Shown piece by piece: positions 13,401 through 28,400 of a DNA stretch of 64,000 nucleotides. Source of the DNA: Bathymodiolus brooksi (Eukaryota; Mollusca; Bivalvia; Mytilida; Modiolidae); NCBI GenBank assembly GCA_963680875.1, contig OY804575.1:27990494-28054493 (forward strand), written 5' to 3'. The translations under genes were made by a program, and so were the position numbers. Within the stretch, counting starts at the first letter, position 1. Every line of letters starts with the position of its first letter. The notes under the pieces were generated by a model, which saw only the letters and a program-made list of their open reading frames with translations, made no database searches and was not told the origin of the DNA.

Positions 13401-16400
13401 AGTCAAGCAATTAATGAGAGTACGACTCAACACCAAGACGAAACAACTACTCAATCGATGAATGAAACTACAACTGAATCTCAGAATGGAACAAGTCAAG
13501 CAATTAATGAGAGTACGACTCAACACCTAGACGACACAACAACTCAATCGATGAATGAAATTACAACTGAATCCCAGAATGGAACGAGTCAAGCAATTAA
13601 TGAGAGTACGACTCAACTCCAACACGAAACAACTACTCAATCGATGAATGAAACTACAACTGAATCTCAAAATGGAACGAGTCAAGCAATTAATGAGAGT
13701 ACGACTCAACTCCAACACGAAACAACTACTCAATCGATGAATGAAACTACAACTGAATGCCAGAATGGAACAAGTCAAGCAATTAATGAGAGCACACCTC
13801 AACACCTAGACGAAACAACAACTCAATCGATGAATGAAGCTACAACTGAATCTCAAAATGGAACGAGTCAAGCAATTAATGAGAGTACGACTCAACTCCA
13901 ACACGAAACAACAACTCAATCGATGAATGAAACTACAACTGAATCTCAAAATGGAACGAGTCAAGCAATTAATGAGAGTACGACTCAACTCCAACACGAA
14001 ACAACAACTCAATCGATGGATGAAACTACAACTGAATCTCAGAATGGAACGAGTCAAGCAATTAATGAGAGTACGACTCAACTCCAACACGAAACAACTA
14101 CTCAATCGATGAATGAAACTACAACTGAATCTCAAAATGGAACGAGTCAAGCAATTAATGAGAGTACGACTCAACTCCAACACGAAACAACTACTCAATC
14201 GATGAATGAAACTACAACTGAATCTCAAAATGGAACGAGTCAAGCAACTAATGAGAGTACGACTCAACTCCAACACGAAACAACAACTCAATCGATGGAT
14301 GAAACTACAACTGAATCTCAAAATGGAACGAGTCAAGCAATTAATGAGAGTACGACTCAACTCCAACACGAAACAACTACTCAATCGATGAATGAAACTA
14401 CAACTGAATCTCAAAATGGAACGAGTCAAGCAATTAATGAGAGTACGACTCAACTCCAACACGAAACAACTACTCAATCGATGAATGAAACTACAACTGA
14501 ATGCCAGAATGGAACAAGTCAAGCAATTAATGAGAGCACACCTCAACACCTAGACGAAACAACAACTCAATCGATGAATGAAGCTACAACTGAATCTCAA
14601 AATGGAACGAGTCAAGCAATTAATGAGAGTACGACTCAACTCCAACACGAAACAACAACTCAATCGATGAATGAAACTACAACTGAATCTCAAAATGGAA
14701 CGAGTCAAGCAATTAATGAGAGTACGACTCAACTCCAACACGAAACAACAACTCAATCGATGGATGAAACTACAACTGAATCTCAGAATGGAACGAGTCA
14801 AGCAATTAATGAGAGTACGACTCAACTCCAACACGAAACAACTACTCAATCGATGAATGAAACTACAACTGAATCTCAAAATGGAACGAGTCAAGCAATT
14901 AATGAGAGTACGACTCAACTCCAACACGAAACAACTACTCAATCGATGAATGAAACTACAACTGAATCTCAAAATGGAACGAGTCAAGCAACTAATGAGA
15001 GTACGACTCAACTCCAACACGAAACAACAACTCAATCGATGGATGAAACTACAACTGAATCTCAAAATGGAACGAGTCAAGCAATTAATGAGAGTACGAC
15101 TCAACTCCAACACGAAACAACTACTCAATCGATGAATGAAACTACAACTGAATCTCAAAATGGAACGAGTCAAGCAATTAATGAGAGTACGACTCAACTC
15201 CAACACGAAACAACTACTCAATCGATGAATGAAACTACAACTGAATCCCAGAATGGAACGAGTCAAGCAATTAATGAGAGTACGACTCAACTCCAACACG
15301 AAACAACAACTCAATCGATGAATGAAACTACAACTGAATCTCAGAATGGAACAAGTCAAGCAATTAATGAGAGTACAACTCAACCCGTACACGGAACAAC
15401 AACTCGATCGATGAATGAAACTACAATTGAATCCAAGAATGGAACAAGTCAAGCAATTAATGAGAGTACGACTCAACTCCAGCACGAAGCAACAACTCGA
15501 TCGATGAATGAAACTACAACTGAATCCCAGAATGAAACAAATCAAGCAATTAATGAGAGTACAACTCAACACCTAGACGACACAACAACTCAATCGATGA
15601 ATGAAACTACAACTGAATCCCAGAATGAAACAAGTCAAGCAATTAATGAGAGCACAACTCAACCCCAAGATGAAACGACTACTCAGATTAACAATATAAT
15701 AACAACTCAACCCCGGGAATCAACAACAACTCATGCAATAACATCCCAAAACCAAGATGAAACAGCAACCAAGACATTAGATGAGACAACAACCAAGTCA
15801 TTAGATGTGACAACAACCGAGTCATTAGATGTGACAACAACCAAGTCATTAGATGTGACAACAACCAAGACATTAGATGAGACAACAACCAAGACATTAG
15901 ATGAAACAACATCGATGTATTCTGTTGAGATGACAACACAAGCACCTGACCCGTGTAAAAATATCACGTGTGCTAATAATGGAATATGTACCGCCATTTC
16001 CGATACTGCATATGTTTGTCAGTGTAATTCTTCTAAATGTGGACAATGTGAGTATTTGTTAAATAAGATGTACAGACGATTATCACATATTTTATTGAAA
16101 TAATGCCGAATTTGCATGTGTAATAAAAGCATAATTTGCAGGGTGTTATTTGCCTCCGGGGCAATAACATTTTACTAGGGCAATAACATGTTATCTGCCC
16201 TGTTGTGAAGGGCAATAACATGTTATCTGCCCTGGCAAAATATGTGATAAATAGATTAATGCATGGCCTTTTTCATATTGCCCTTGTCATCAGCCCTCGA
16301 CTGATATCGTCCATCGGGCTAAAGCCCTCGGGGCCGATATCAATGTCTCGTGCTGATCACAAGGGCAATATGAAAAAGGCCATGTATTAATCTATAATTA

Positions 16401-19400
16401 TCATGTTTAGGGAATACATTTGATAATTTCTGCTCAAGTAACCACTGCATCCAGGTCCAGTTGGGAAAGTCTTTTTTCATTTTTACACCAGCAATTTTAA
16501 TATACTTTTACAATATATTCCATGTCATAAATATAAAAAAAAAGATAGATAGGGACCATTTAAACAAAATTCTAGCTGAAAAAGTAAGAGAATCCTTTTA
16601 TTATTTATATTTAATCATGAAATTGATTTCTCTTATTTTCTGCGTGCAGCCTGTGAGTAGTGTGTTTTATTACTCCCAGGTGCATATGAAAAGAAAGATA
16701 GTACAGATTTGTACAAATATTTTTTCGTTAAATTAATTAGTTTTCTGCCAATTTCAACAATATTTCAGTTATATCGTGGCGGTCAGATTTATTGGTGGAG
16801 GAAACCGGAGTACCCGGAGAAAATCACCGACCTGTCGCAAGTCACTGACAAACTTTATCACATAATGTTGTACACCTCGATCTGATCGAGATTCGAACTC
16901 ACAACATCAGTGGTGATGGGCACTGATTGCATAGGTAGTTGTAAATCCAACTACCATACGATCACGGCAACGACAGCCCCATTAAATTAATTAGTCATCT
17001 TATTAATTAACAACATAACTGGATGTATATTATTTATTTGTGTTGTTTGTGTACCTTTTTCAGATGCTGACAACCCATGCCTTAACACAAAAAATCCACC
17101 CTGTACATCCGATGGTGTGGCTCACACGTGTGTCCTGAAAACAGACGGAACATTTACATGCGCCTGCCAAAAGGGTTTTGTTAATTCTGGCTCTTACTGT
17201 ATAGGTATGAAAATATGTTTTGTTAGATATCATAAACTAAGAGACGGACATCTATAGCAAACCAAACCGAATGAGTGATCATTTATAAAAACTTGTATTC
17301 AGAACTACTCAACATTGCCAGTTAACGTATAAGCATCCCATCATCTTCTTCCGGGTTCTCTTCAATTTTTCGTAAACATTAAAAACAGAGCTTGGGTCAT
17401 TTAGGATTAAGGGTTAGGGGTATGGTGTTTAACGCCACTTTCAACAATTTTTCAGCTATATCGTGGCGGTAAGTTTTATTGATGGTGGAATCCGTAGTAC
17501 CCAGAGAAATCCACCGACATTCCACATGTTACTGATGGTGGAATCCGTAGTACCCAGAGAAACCCACCGACATTCCACATGTTACTGACAAACTTTATCA
17601 CATAATGTTGTTTCGAGTATTTTTTATTTCAAGCTGATTGAAATAGAAACGCACCAGAAAATCGCCAAACCGAGCATTATTTAATGTCAGGATGTCATCT
17701 ATATCACTGAACGGATTTTGATATTCTCTTCTCTGTTCACTGGATTAGCCCTTGTATGAAGTCCACCTCATATGACGAATATATGAATAAATCGGTTGGA
17801 AAGGGTGAACAATCTGTAGTTATTGGAATACCAGCTGTCTGTTAAAAACGGCCACCAAACACAACAAATTTGTTGTTGATGTAAAATTCTAACATTATGA
17901 AAATGTCTGATAGATCAGTAACTGTGGCATACATAGCAGGAAGTTGTGATCCTTTCCCAGACTCGTTTATTCGTTAGTTTTTATACATCCGGTCTCTATA
18001 CGAATAGAGTCCAATAAAGACTGGTAGACATGAACGTAAACTCAATTCAGTCTCTGGAAAACTTGAGTTGCTTCCAAGGTGTGAGAGACTCTGTCAGCAC
18101 TGTACTAGTAATTCTATTGAGGATGAACTGCACTTTACTCTGGAATGTCCTTTATATCAAAAGCAAAGAAAAACCATTCTAGTCAAGTTATATATAAAAT
18201 TTCCAAATCTATATCATCTAGAAAGACTAGATCATCCAAACCTTTTTATTTGGATGATGTCAAATGATGATCCTGTTTTTTTTATCTGCATTTATTGAGT
18301 ATTTAGATAATAACGTTTTATCAAGAAAAGAAAAGAAGAATATTTAGAGTAAAGAAGACTATAATTATTTTTAATGACTTTTTAATATAATAAATATATT
18401 CATAAATAGTATCCTCTTTGTGGCTGACATGACTCTTTCCTCCTTATTATTATTTCTCTTTGTTTTCTTTGTGTTGTCTCCAAATAATGATTAAAATTAG
18501 TGGGAATGATTGTAAATGTTGATGTATGAATGATCTTCATGTTGTTGATTAATATGCCCATTTGGGCCCTATGATTAGGAAAATAAAAATCTTGTATCTT
18601 ATATCTATACGTCAACACAGGACTGAGGAGTCCGTGAAATCACATTTGGTATGTAAATTCACTAGTTGGCAGGAAACGATATTGATTATATATGTATATA
18701 TACTCGAACATCAACTAGGTTTACAGAAAAAAAACCGACAGACTGTACTGGTTTATTTTTTTTTACAAACACTACCTATTTCCACTGTTCGGAATATCAG
18801 ATGTCTCTGTGAATATCTCACTTCTCAGTGTATTTTTTCTACAAAAAAAGCCATAACCAAATTTTTAAGACAAGAAATAAAGTTTCGGCTCTCGATTTCT
18901 ACCTAAATATATAAATTTAATGATAAACAAGGTAGACAGTTACTAGTAGAATGGTCACTTCATCATTCTGAAAGCACCATCGTGCTAAATTGTGCTTCAT
19001 AATAATAATCGACCTTTTGCACATTTCCGAAGTTTTACAGGAGTATATTTCCCTTTATGGTGGGCAAAGGGTCCCCTTTTATGCTGAGTTCAGTGAAAAT
19101 AACTTCTATTTTCCCATAATCAGTTCAAAATTTAAATGTTACAACATATTCGGTAAAAAGTTCCTGAGAGCTTCTTCTTCTTCTTCTTCCATTAATTTGC
19201 AAATCACCTCTGGTGTATTATCGCAAATGACTAGCTTGGGTTTATTGTTACACAAAAACAGAATTCAAATAAAGTTTTCTTATTATCTTATTATTGTGAA
19301 TTTTCTAAAGAAATTTCCTCTGAATTTTTTTTACAATTGTTCAAATTATGAGAGAATTATATTCAAATTCGTTGTTCTTTCCATTGCTATTGCTAGATCA

Positions 19401-22400
19401 AGCACCATTTTGTCTGTCATAAGGTATAAAAACATATTATCTTAGAATCAAATCAGTAATGTGCATATGGTCTATTGACTGGGAGTAAGTCTATGTGCTA
19501 TTACATTGTAATTGTGTCTTAAATTTTGGTTCATTTCAATAAAGCTTTAAAGACTGAAGGAGATAATAACAGTGTGCAAAATTAGCGATAGACCGATAGA
19601 CATTGTCTTTAAGAATTCCAGTCGTTCTACCTTAATCTTTGTTGAATTAGACCTGATGTCTATGTATTGACCTGTAAAGAACATGCATGTTGAAGATTGA
19701 CAATGACACCTCGTCTTTCACATGGTGTAGTATTTATTTGTTTAAGAATCCTAAGAATTTTTATATCCCAACCAATATTTCAATAAAAAATTGGTAATAT
19801 TGAAGCTTCAAGAGATGCACAGAATGCAGAATTTTGCACCATTTACCCCAGACTCAAGGCTACACAATTTGGTCTATGCTAATCTTAATTGCACCATGCT
19901 AATATAAATCTTTTCAGTTTCATACACTGTCATAATATATTAAAAATGACAGAAATACAAAGAATTTACCATGAAACGAAAGAAGGGATAACAATGTATG
20001 AATAGCTTGATTAATTAGTAATAGCATAATGAAATATAGATCATCTTATATTCCTTAAATGGATTTTTATTTCAACTTTGCTTACTGGTAAATACTAAAT
20101 CTTTTCTTTATATTTTTATTGAAGATATTGATGAATGTCAACTGGCTGAAAATTATTGTAAAAATGGAACTACACAACAATTTAAAACAGGAGTGGTGGC
20201 TTGCCAAAATCTTCCTGGAAATTACACTTGTAAATGTGATACTCGTTACTATACAGCTGACTGTCAAGGTATGTGTAAATAAAAATATGTGTAAACATTA
20301 ATTTGAGCAATAGAGCATAACTGACTAAACCATCTACCAAGATAAATGATGTCAGTTCCAATCAATGAAATCCTCCTAGTTTACACATTTGAGAGTGTGT
20401 GTTTTAAGACAAAAATGAAATACAGTCAAACCTGTATTAAGAGGTCACCTTTGGAACAAAGAAAAAGTGGCCTTATAAGACAGGTGACCTCTTAAAAGAG
20501 GTTAAATTCATATGAATTGTTCTATGACAGGACAAGAAAAGGGTGACCTTTTAATACAGGTGACTGCTTAATAGAGTTGACCACAGGGCAGGCTTGACAG
20601 TACTTGACCTGTATACACTTATGTCCAATATGTGTCCAGGATCATGGAACATTTTCTCAATTGCTCAACAATTTTCATTTTTTGATCATTTGGTTAACTG
20701 TAGCACTTTATTGTGCAACATCCCAAGCTGGGAAAAAACACCATACTGAAGTCAACTGTTCTACAACTTAGCTAAAGAAGATCTTCACCAGATCAAATAA
20801 ATCTATTAAAAACTTTTCTTACTTTAATTAACAATAGAGAGATGATAATAATTATGTCTTTTGTAGATATTGATGAATGTACAGCCAATACAGACAATTG
20901 TGATGACGATGATAGAGCCGTATGTACAAACACTAATGGAGGATTTATATGTTCTTGTAAACAGGGCTTTACTGGAGATGGCATCAGTTGTACAGGTATT
21001 ATTGTAAAATACAGACAATCTTTATATAATTATAAGTGGAAATTTTGAGAAAAATATAGTGAATTGATTACTTGTGGTGTCTAACATTAAGCAGTTAGTT
21101 ACTGATTCTTATGCACCACTAAAATAATTGATGAACCAACAAAATAATTTAGCTATTTTATTTTGAAAAGGTCCCAAATTTTGAGAGCTTGCATCTTTAG
21201 AACGTATATATAGAAGTTTTATTTTCATTGACATCCAATTTGATGTGTTTCTTTTTTCTTTGAATTGATTGTATTGAGAGCTTCTTCTAGTATGAAAAAT
21301 ATTCTTTTATCTTTTCTTTAAGGCTTTATTACATTAAAAATAAATTGTATATAAATTTTATTTTCCAGAAAACAGAATTTTGATTGACACATCAGCATCA
21401 TCAAAAATTACAGCTGACTTCTCAGATTATAGCTTCTTAAGTTATGGAATACCAGTTGGAACTGATGTCTATCCTTCCTTTTATGTAAGTTAATAGAGTC
21501 ATTTTGTTTTTATGCCCCCTGACGATGGGACATAAAGTGTTATCTTTGTTTGTCTTTTTGTTTGTTCCATTTTGTTTTCCATGCTCAAACTTTAGTTTCC
21601 CTATGTAAAATGTTTTTGAATTACACAATAATATTGACCACAATACACAGGTCAAGTTCAAACTTGGTTATTATACCTGTTATGAGTTATAAATTAATTG
21701 AAAATGACATTTTTTATAGTCTCCATGCTTTAAATTAGTTTCCCTTGGTTGATTTTATTTTTTATTTTTGGTGTTTTAATGCCACTTTCAGCAATATTTC
21801 AGCTATATCATGGTGACCAGTTTTAGTGGTGGAAAAAGCCGGAGTACCCGGAGAGAAATACCGACCATGGGCAAGCAACTGGTAAACTTTATCACTTGCG
21901 GCTGCGAGTACAGTGCACCCTTTTTTGTAAATTACAAAGCCGGGTGTGAACCCACGCTGTATAGGTGATAAGCTTGTATGAGTTGTTAAGTAATCCAACT
22001 ACCTAACTCATTGAGCCACCCGGGCCCTTAGTTTCCCTTGGACCATGAATTTTTTGGAATATATATATAATCTTTTTGACCTCATTATACAGATCAGTTT
22101 TGAATATGGGTATTATTTCTATTTGTGGTTCCAGAGTTCAGCCCCTTAATAAGTTTAAAAATGGCATTTTTTAAATTCTCAGTGCTCTAACCTTAGTTTG
22201 GAATGTTTTGAAATTTTTACAAATGCAATGTTTTTGACCACGATACATAGATCAAGTTATTATCCCTTTTATGGTTTCAGAGTTAGGCCTTATAATTAAT
22301 TGAAAAATGTCAAATTTGTAGTTTTCATGTTCTAGAAACTGGATATCTGTGGACACATTATCATACCCCCCCCCCGCAAACGTAGTTTGGGGGGTATATA

Positions 22401-25400
22401 GGAATCGACCTGTCTGTCTGTCTGTCTGTCCGGACCAACTTTCAAATCGTTTGTCCGATTTCCACCAAACTTTGTGGAATTTAAGATCATGATGTGTGAA
22501 CTTTGCAGTATAAAGGATTTTATTGTCCATTGAGTTTTACCCCTGTTATGCCTCTTTGGACTTAGAAATTAATTCAGTATGCACTTTGTCATTGCAAATT
22601 CTCCTACATGATTAATCAGAAGTTCATGAAACTTTGTACATTGCAAGATCCTAATATGAAGATGTGCACATCAGTAGGATATCCCAGTCCATTGAGTTTT
22701 ACCCCTGTTATGCTTCTTTGGACTTAGAAATTTTGAGACAATTCACCATGCACTTTGTCATCACAACTCCTCCCACATGCTTAATGAGATGTTTGTGAAA
22801 CTTAGTAAATTGCAAGATCCTAATATGAAGATGTGCACATTAGTAGCATATCCCGGTCCATTGAATTTTTCTACAGTTATGCCCAAAACTATGCACTTGT
22901 ACATCCTTAGATCGAGGACAAGTTGGTGTTGTCATGCAAGGGATCGTTCAATGCTGGACAGTTCTATAAAGCTATTTCCAGAACGAAAGACCTTGATGGA
23001 CTCTTTCTTTTAGATGAAGTCACTTCAGCTAAGATAAAAGTCAACATAAAATCTTTGGAAGAAATCTGCAAAATGGCATCAGAATCCCCTTTTATTTCAA
23101 TGGATCCCATAATATTTACAATGCCAATGGAAACTTACATCAAACTGAACATACTCAATATTAATTCTTTAATTCCACTGCTTGTCTGATTAAAGACAAC
23201 ATTGTACAAAATACCCATGTTACATTCTTACTTGAGACTTGGTTGCTACCAAAAGATGAACATCCACTGTTTTCAACTTTCAATACTTTGCGTAGGGATC
23301 GTTATGAAAGCAGCAGTGGTGGTAAATCAACTACAAGAGGAGGTGGACTTTTAACCTATATTCATTCTGATCTTTATCTTATAACTGAAAGACGTGTTCC
23401 AAATGTTGACATGGAATATATATATATAATCCTAGCACCTGCTGAAAATAAGAGAATTCGTATAGCTCTGTTATTGATTAACAACAATCCAAAAACTGAT
23501 CAAAACAAATTTGTATATGACATAGAGAGACTCGTATCATCTTTACCTTGTGGAATTCCAGCTTTCGTCACAGGAGATTTCAATATAAACATTCTCAAGA
23601 AAGCCAGCATTACAAACAAGTGTCTTCAGCTTATGAACTACTATGGATTTCAACAAATTATCAAATTACACACCCATAGAAGAGGAGGCCTTTTAGATCA
23701 TTTTTATACTAATATTGGATCTGAAAGTACTGGTATCACATTCAACACTATTCCAACTTACTACAGTGACCACATGCTGCTTTCTATTGCCATTCCTAAA
23801 TGGAATTTACTGCAATAAACAATATTAACTAGTGTAATTAAATCAGGTACTTTAACATTAACTTTGTTAATTATAAATAACATTTTAAGAAACATTAAAT
23901 TAAAGTTTGTTTTGTCCTTATTATTGATGTCTATCTTGATTTAGTGCATTAAGCAAAATAAATCTGGTCTGACATCTAACGGGAGATAATAGAACTTGCA
24001 CATTTATTTCATTCATCATATGCTATTGACCTTGTAAGTGCAACTCTTCTGGCAGTCTATGAAAGTTTATATGTTGTTAGATCCACATGTGCCGATGTTG
24101 AAAGGGTGGGTGGGTCCATTGAGTTTTCCCAGAATAATGAGTCTAAAAGTTGTGTTCCAAATATGTTTTGGCTCAATTAAGATGATGGGGATGCTGAGGG
24201 TATTAATCCCACATAGCAGACAGTTAAGTTATTCCATTTATGTATCAAAGCGGGACTCCTGCGTCCAGCAGTACCACTAGTTAGACTTTCTTCTTAATTG
24301 ATTATTATTGCAAACATTTATTTTATGCAGTGGACTTTTTTGCTATGTTAAATTTTGAGATAGTTTCAATATCTAGATTATGAGGTAATTATTTTATTCT
24401 ATTGATATTTTATGCTTGGTTTAACAATTTCTTTAATACTCGTTAATTCACGTTCAAGGTGATGTATTTTTTCATTCACGAATCTGTAACTTACATGAGT
24501 GTAATGACTTATGTATATTTTGGTCTGAAAGAGTCAAACAATACAAATTATATTTATTGTGTCAATGTTATAATAAGTTTCAAAAACTGACCAACTTGTC
24601 CATTTGTCTACCACTATAATGACTGTGTGTAATAATTGTCACTGGTCAGCTCCCCTGTGTTTTATTTAAAAATGGTATTGTGGGTAATCAAACATTGATT
24701 TACCCCTTCTTTATTACAACATTGACAGTGAAGTTCAATCAGTTACCATACTTAATACATTAATTCTAATGAGTAAAAAATTGAAAAAATCTAAGAATTA
24801 ATATCAATAGAATGTCTGTTCTGGATTATAGAATATAGGCGTTCAGTGACAATATTAGATATATTTCAGCCATAAGCCACTGAACAATTTCTTACATCTG
24901 GTGGCATTAGGACCAGTACACCTTACCACATACATAACAACAGAGGTTCTGTATACTAGGAGCATCATATAAGATCGTGTTGATTGTGATTTTTTTTTTT
25001 TATTGAGTAATTAAGAAATAATTGAAGTAATTGCAACTGTACAATAAATGTTCAAATCATTTAATATAATGTTTGTCTATGATACTTCAAGAGAAGAAAG
25101 TAGAAAAGCATACATTGTTACATACATCATCAAATTATCAAAACACCAAAAGGTGTTATCCCTTGCACCAGATCTGATTTTATGTATGAGGCATGGCCCA
25201 GGGGCCCCAAGCTGGGGGCCCAAATATATGCCATGTTACAATTTAGTAGTGTGATAGTTTTTGTTATTTTGGCTGTGGCAGCCAAGTTTGTTTATTAGTT
25301 TTGACAAGCACAATGATATGATTGACTTTAGACATCTAAACAGTTGAAAATTACAAACACAAAATCACAGGAGGATCCCAAAAACCTATTGACCCAGGTG

Positions 25401-28400
25401 CCACACTAGGTCTAAATCCAGCCCTACTTTGCATCTTAACTAAGATAACATGAATCAACTGATTATGAAAGTGGTAAGAAAATAACAATTCATCCTATTA
25501 TTTTGCAGTTTGTAAAATTGAATGCTAAAAGTTTGTAGTATACTAGTAGTCAACAACTATATAACATACAATAACAGATATATTTCATTATTAAATAAAC
25601 ACATTTGAAACCTGTTATGTTACTGTAAACATATTGTATTAATTAATTCATCACATATTTATACAACACTAGTTGCAAGAAATTAAATATAATAATTAAC
25701 GTATAAATCAAATCGAATAATTAAAGGGATTCAGAAACAAGTATGTATACTTATATTGATCTGTTTTCAGTATTTAATTAAACGTGTTATGTTGAAGTCA
25801 AAAGTACATGGCAAATTTAATTTGAAGTAATTTAGTATTCAAATTGACAGCTGTTATAAATAGGCCATATTTTAACTTAAATTTATCCAATCTGCATATT
25901 TAAGATTTTGTTGAGATGTTTTACTGGTAAATAACTAGTATTTGATGATTATCACCTTTTTTTATATTAATTTTCTAGGTCTCTAAAAATGGACTGATAT
26001 TGTTTACATCAGTAACCTATGACAAAAGGGAAACAGGGATACAGAAAGCCTTCAGTAATCCTAGCAGTAAATCTTTACTACTGGATTCTGGTTTCCAGGA
26101 GAAAGCTATGGTAGCCCCATGGTGGGCTCAGATGAAAACAGAAAATATGGTTTGTTTAAAAAAATATTAAAAAAAATCTATGAATTTGAAGAATGTGTTA
26201 ATGGCCTCCTACAATTGTATGTTTCTGATTTTGTTTCCTGAATGGACTGTTGTTGGTGGTGTAGCATAAATCTTATGACAAAATGCGGCGAAATTGAGCG
26301 AATTGACAGGACAAAAGAGCGAAATAAAACGGACAACTTGTAACCCATTTGAGCGAAAATTTAATAACCCATTTGAGCGAGAATAAAAACTCTTCCATTA
26401 GGCTGACATTAAGTACTTGTCCCCTGGGAAAATATTGATTCCATGGTAACATACCAATCTCAGATTTAGACCTTTTGTATTCCTGACTTAAACTGACTTT
26501 CTGTATTTGTCCCCACTATCCCATGGCAAGATAAAATCTACCAGTTCAAAATCTACTTGAACAGTAGCAGGATTAAGCCGTAATCCATCAAAGTGTGACT
26601 GTAGTTGACATGCAGTGACCATAAACATTTTTCGATTTTAAAGACAACAAGACAAATAATAACGTGACCTAGTGACCATTCTGAACCGTTACCTTTAGTT
26701 TATGTCCATCTTGACTAAATGATAACAATTAGTCGACTAAAACAATCTCATGTAATACTTTACAGGTGAGTATAGGTAGATGTTGTGAGAGTCGCTCAAC
26801 TGGCCATATAGATTTTAGGGTCAATTGAAATTGTGTCACTCAAACTTCCACTAATGTTGTCGCACAAATGTCCACAGTGTAAATTAATTTTTTCACTCAA
26901 ATGTTCATTAAGCGTCTGCTTTGAATTTCAAAATTGAAAAGGACTTTGAATGCAGAAATGCGAAACTACAATAAACAAATTTTAAGAAAAAGATAAATTC
27001 CTAATTTCTCCTTTAGGATGTTCTGATTCTTGAATGTAATGTTCATTTATTTTGACAACATGTGTATTGGTTTGATGCATAAATCTTGTCGTGCAACACA
27101 AAGCATCAATTAAAGTGAAGGCATCCTCATTCCTGTTATCAAATATGTCTAAATTATTGATGTTTATTCTAGTTACTTGTATTACAATAAGTGGAATAAT
27201 CTTAAGCAAAACAAATGTTTGAAAGGTTGAAATAAACAGTTCAATTTCTCTACAATTACTAATTTTCCAATTATTTGTATATCTTTTTAGACTGATGCTT
27301 CTAGAGGAGTTACAGTTAAACTAACAGAAGTTGGTAACGTAGATACAGTAACAGTATCAAATGAGATTCAACACATATTTGGTGATACTTCATTTAATGG
27401 AAGTACCATGGTAACGGTCACATGGAACAAGATGGGTTACTCGGGCAATGATAAAAAGGTAGCAAATTAAAAACTAATTTGATGTTTGTGTTTTTGGAAA
27501 TGACAATCTTGTCACCAACTCAATTATTAACGATTGCACTATATTTGACTTGCATCTTTTTGTAGTCCAATAAATTCATGTCAAATTTCATGCTAATAAA
27601 ACCTTTTTTTGTTGCAGTCAATCAATACAGTGTTAGCATGAATGTATTGTATAGATATCAGTTTGAATCTTTTGGAATGCATAATGTACAGGTTTTGAAT
27701 TGTAAATACATGTATGTTTAAACCTGTTTGAGCCAAACTCTGAATAAACTAGAAATCTTGTGTAAACCAGGCATTGAATTTAGCCTCAATGTACAAAATA
27801 TTGGCCAATTTACTCTGTCTATTCAGGACAAGATATTTGACCCCAAAGATGTTCTATTTATACAGGTGTCACTTATAAATGTTTTTATACAAACATGAAA
27901 TATAATTAGATTTTGCATACATCTTCTCAAAAAGGGGAAATAACCCATCCATTTAGAAAGATAAAACTGACATATATTGATAACCTTTTTATTTTATTTA
28001 GAAATCGTAAGATAATGAAAATAATTGGAGAGAGCTGAAAGATCTAAATAATGAATGCATTTAAGAATACACTGTTAGTATAATATTGTATTTTTTATTT
28101 CAGACTGTCACTTTTCAAGTGTCACTTATCACAGATAACAACAATACATATGTTGTAATATTATACCAGGACCGTGCCTTCACGTGGGATTTACCAGCTT
28201 ATTCTCAACCAAATTACCCTGCTAGAGTAGGATATGCCATTCAGAGTAACGGAGCAATGATGTCAAAGGAGTATCCTTACTCTTACCTTGACCTTTCAGC
28301 ATCGGATGTTGCTTCAATAAAACCATTATTAGAAAAAATAGATGGCGTTAGTGAAACCACGTCCCAGTTGTCAGGAACTTCTTGGAATAATTTAAATATG

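Larger units (their letters stand above)
16048..17063 (+). other. Intron 3 with hairpin element and family A copy
   Basis: No coding exon seen. It contains a local repeat at 16140, a hairpin element at 16254, and a good family A copy at 16741. Confidence 0.6.
17205..20124 (+). other. Intron 4 with family A copy and LINE tail
   Basis: No exon of the gene found. Family A copy at 17423 and a decayed reverse-transcriptase C-terminus at 18008. From 18300 to 20100 the sequence is AT-rich, with some mid-length open frames (for example near 18562 and 18990) that show no recognisable domain. Confidence 0.55.
21485..25978 (+). other. Intron 7 (4.5 kb), splitting NIDO; rich in transposon debris
   Basis: No exon of the gene seen. 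It contains a family A copy (21771), a tandem-duplicated element (22366-22875), and a decayed rolling-circle element piece (22876-23822). From 23830 to 25970 the sequence is AT-rich with no feature I can name. Confidence 0.6.

Noticed and set aside
10463..15572. Minus-strand Val/Cys/Leu-rich open frames across exon 3
   Set aside because: By-products of the 27 and 93 bp coding repeats. The + strand joins exactly, by phase and splice site, to the EGF exons.
18562..19445. Two + strand open frames (114 and 151 codons)
   Set aside because: No recognisable domain, low-complexity AT-rich composition, no link in phase to neighbouring exons.
25048..25254. Small open frame near 25.1 kb as an exon
   Set aside because: No domain, no matching splice phases; looks like chance.
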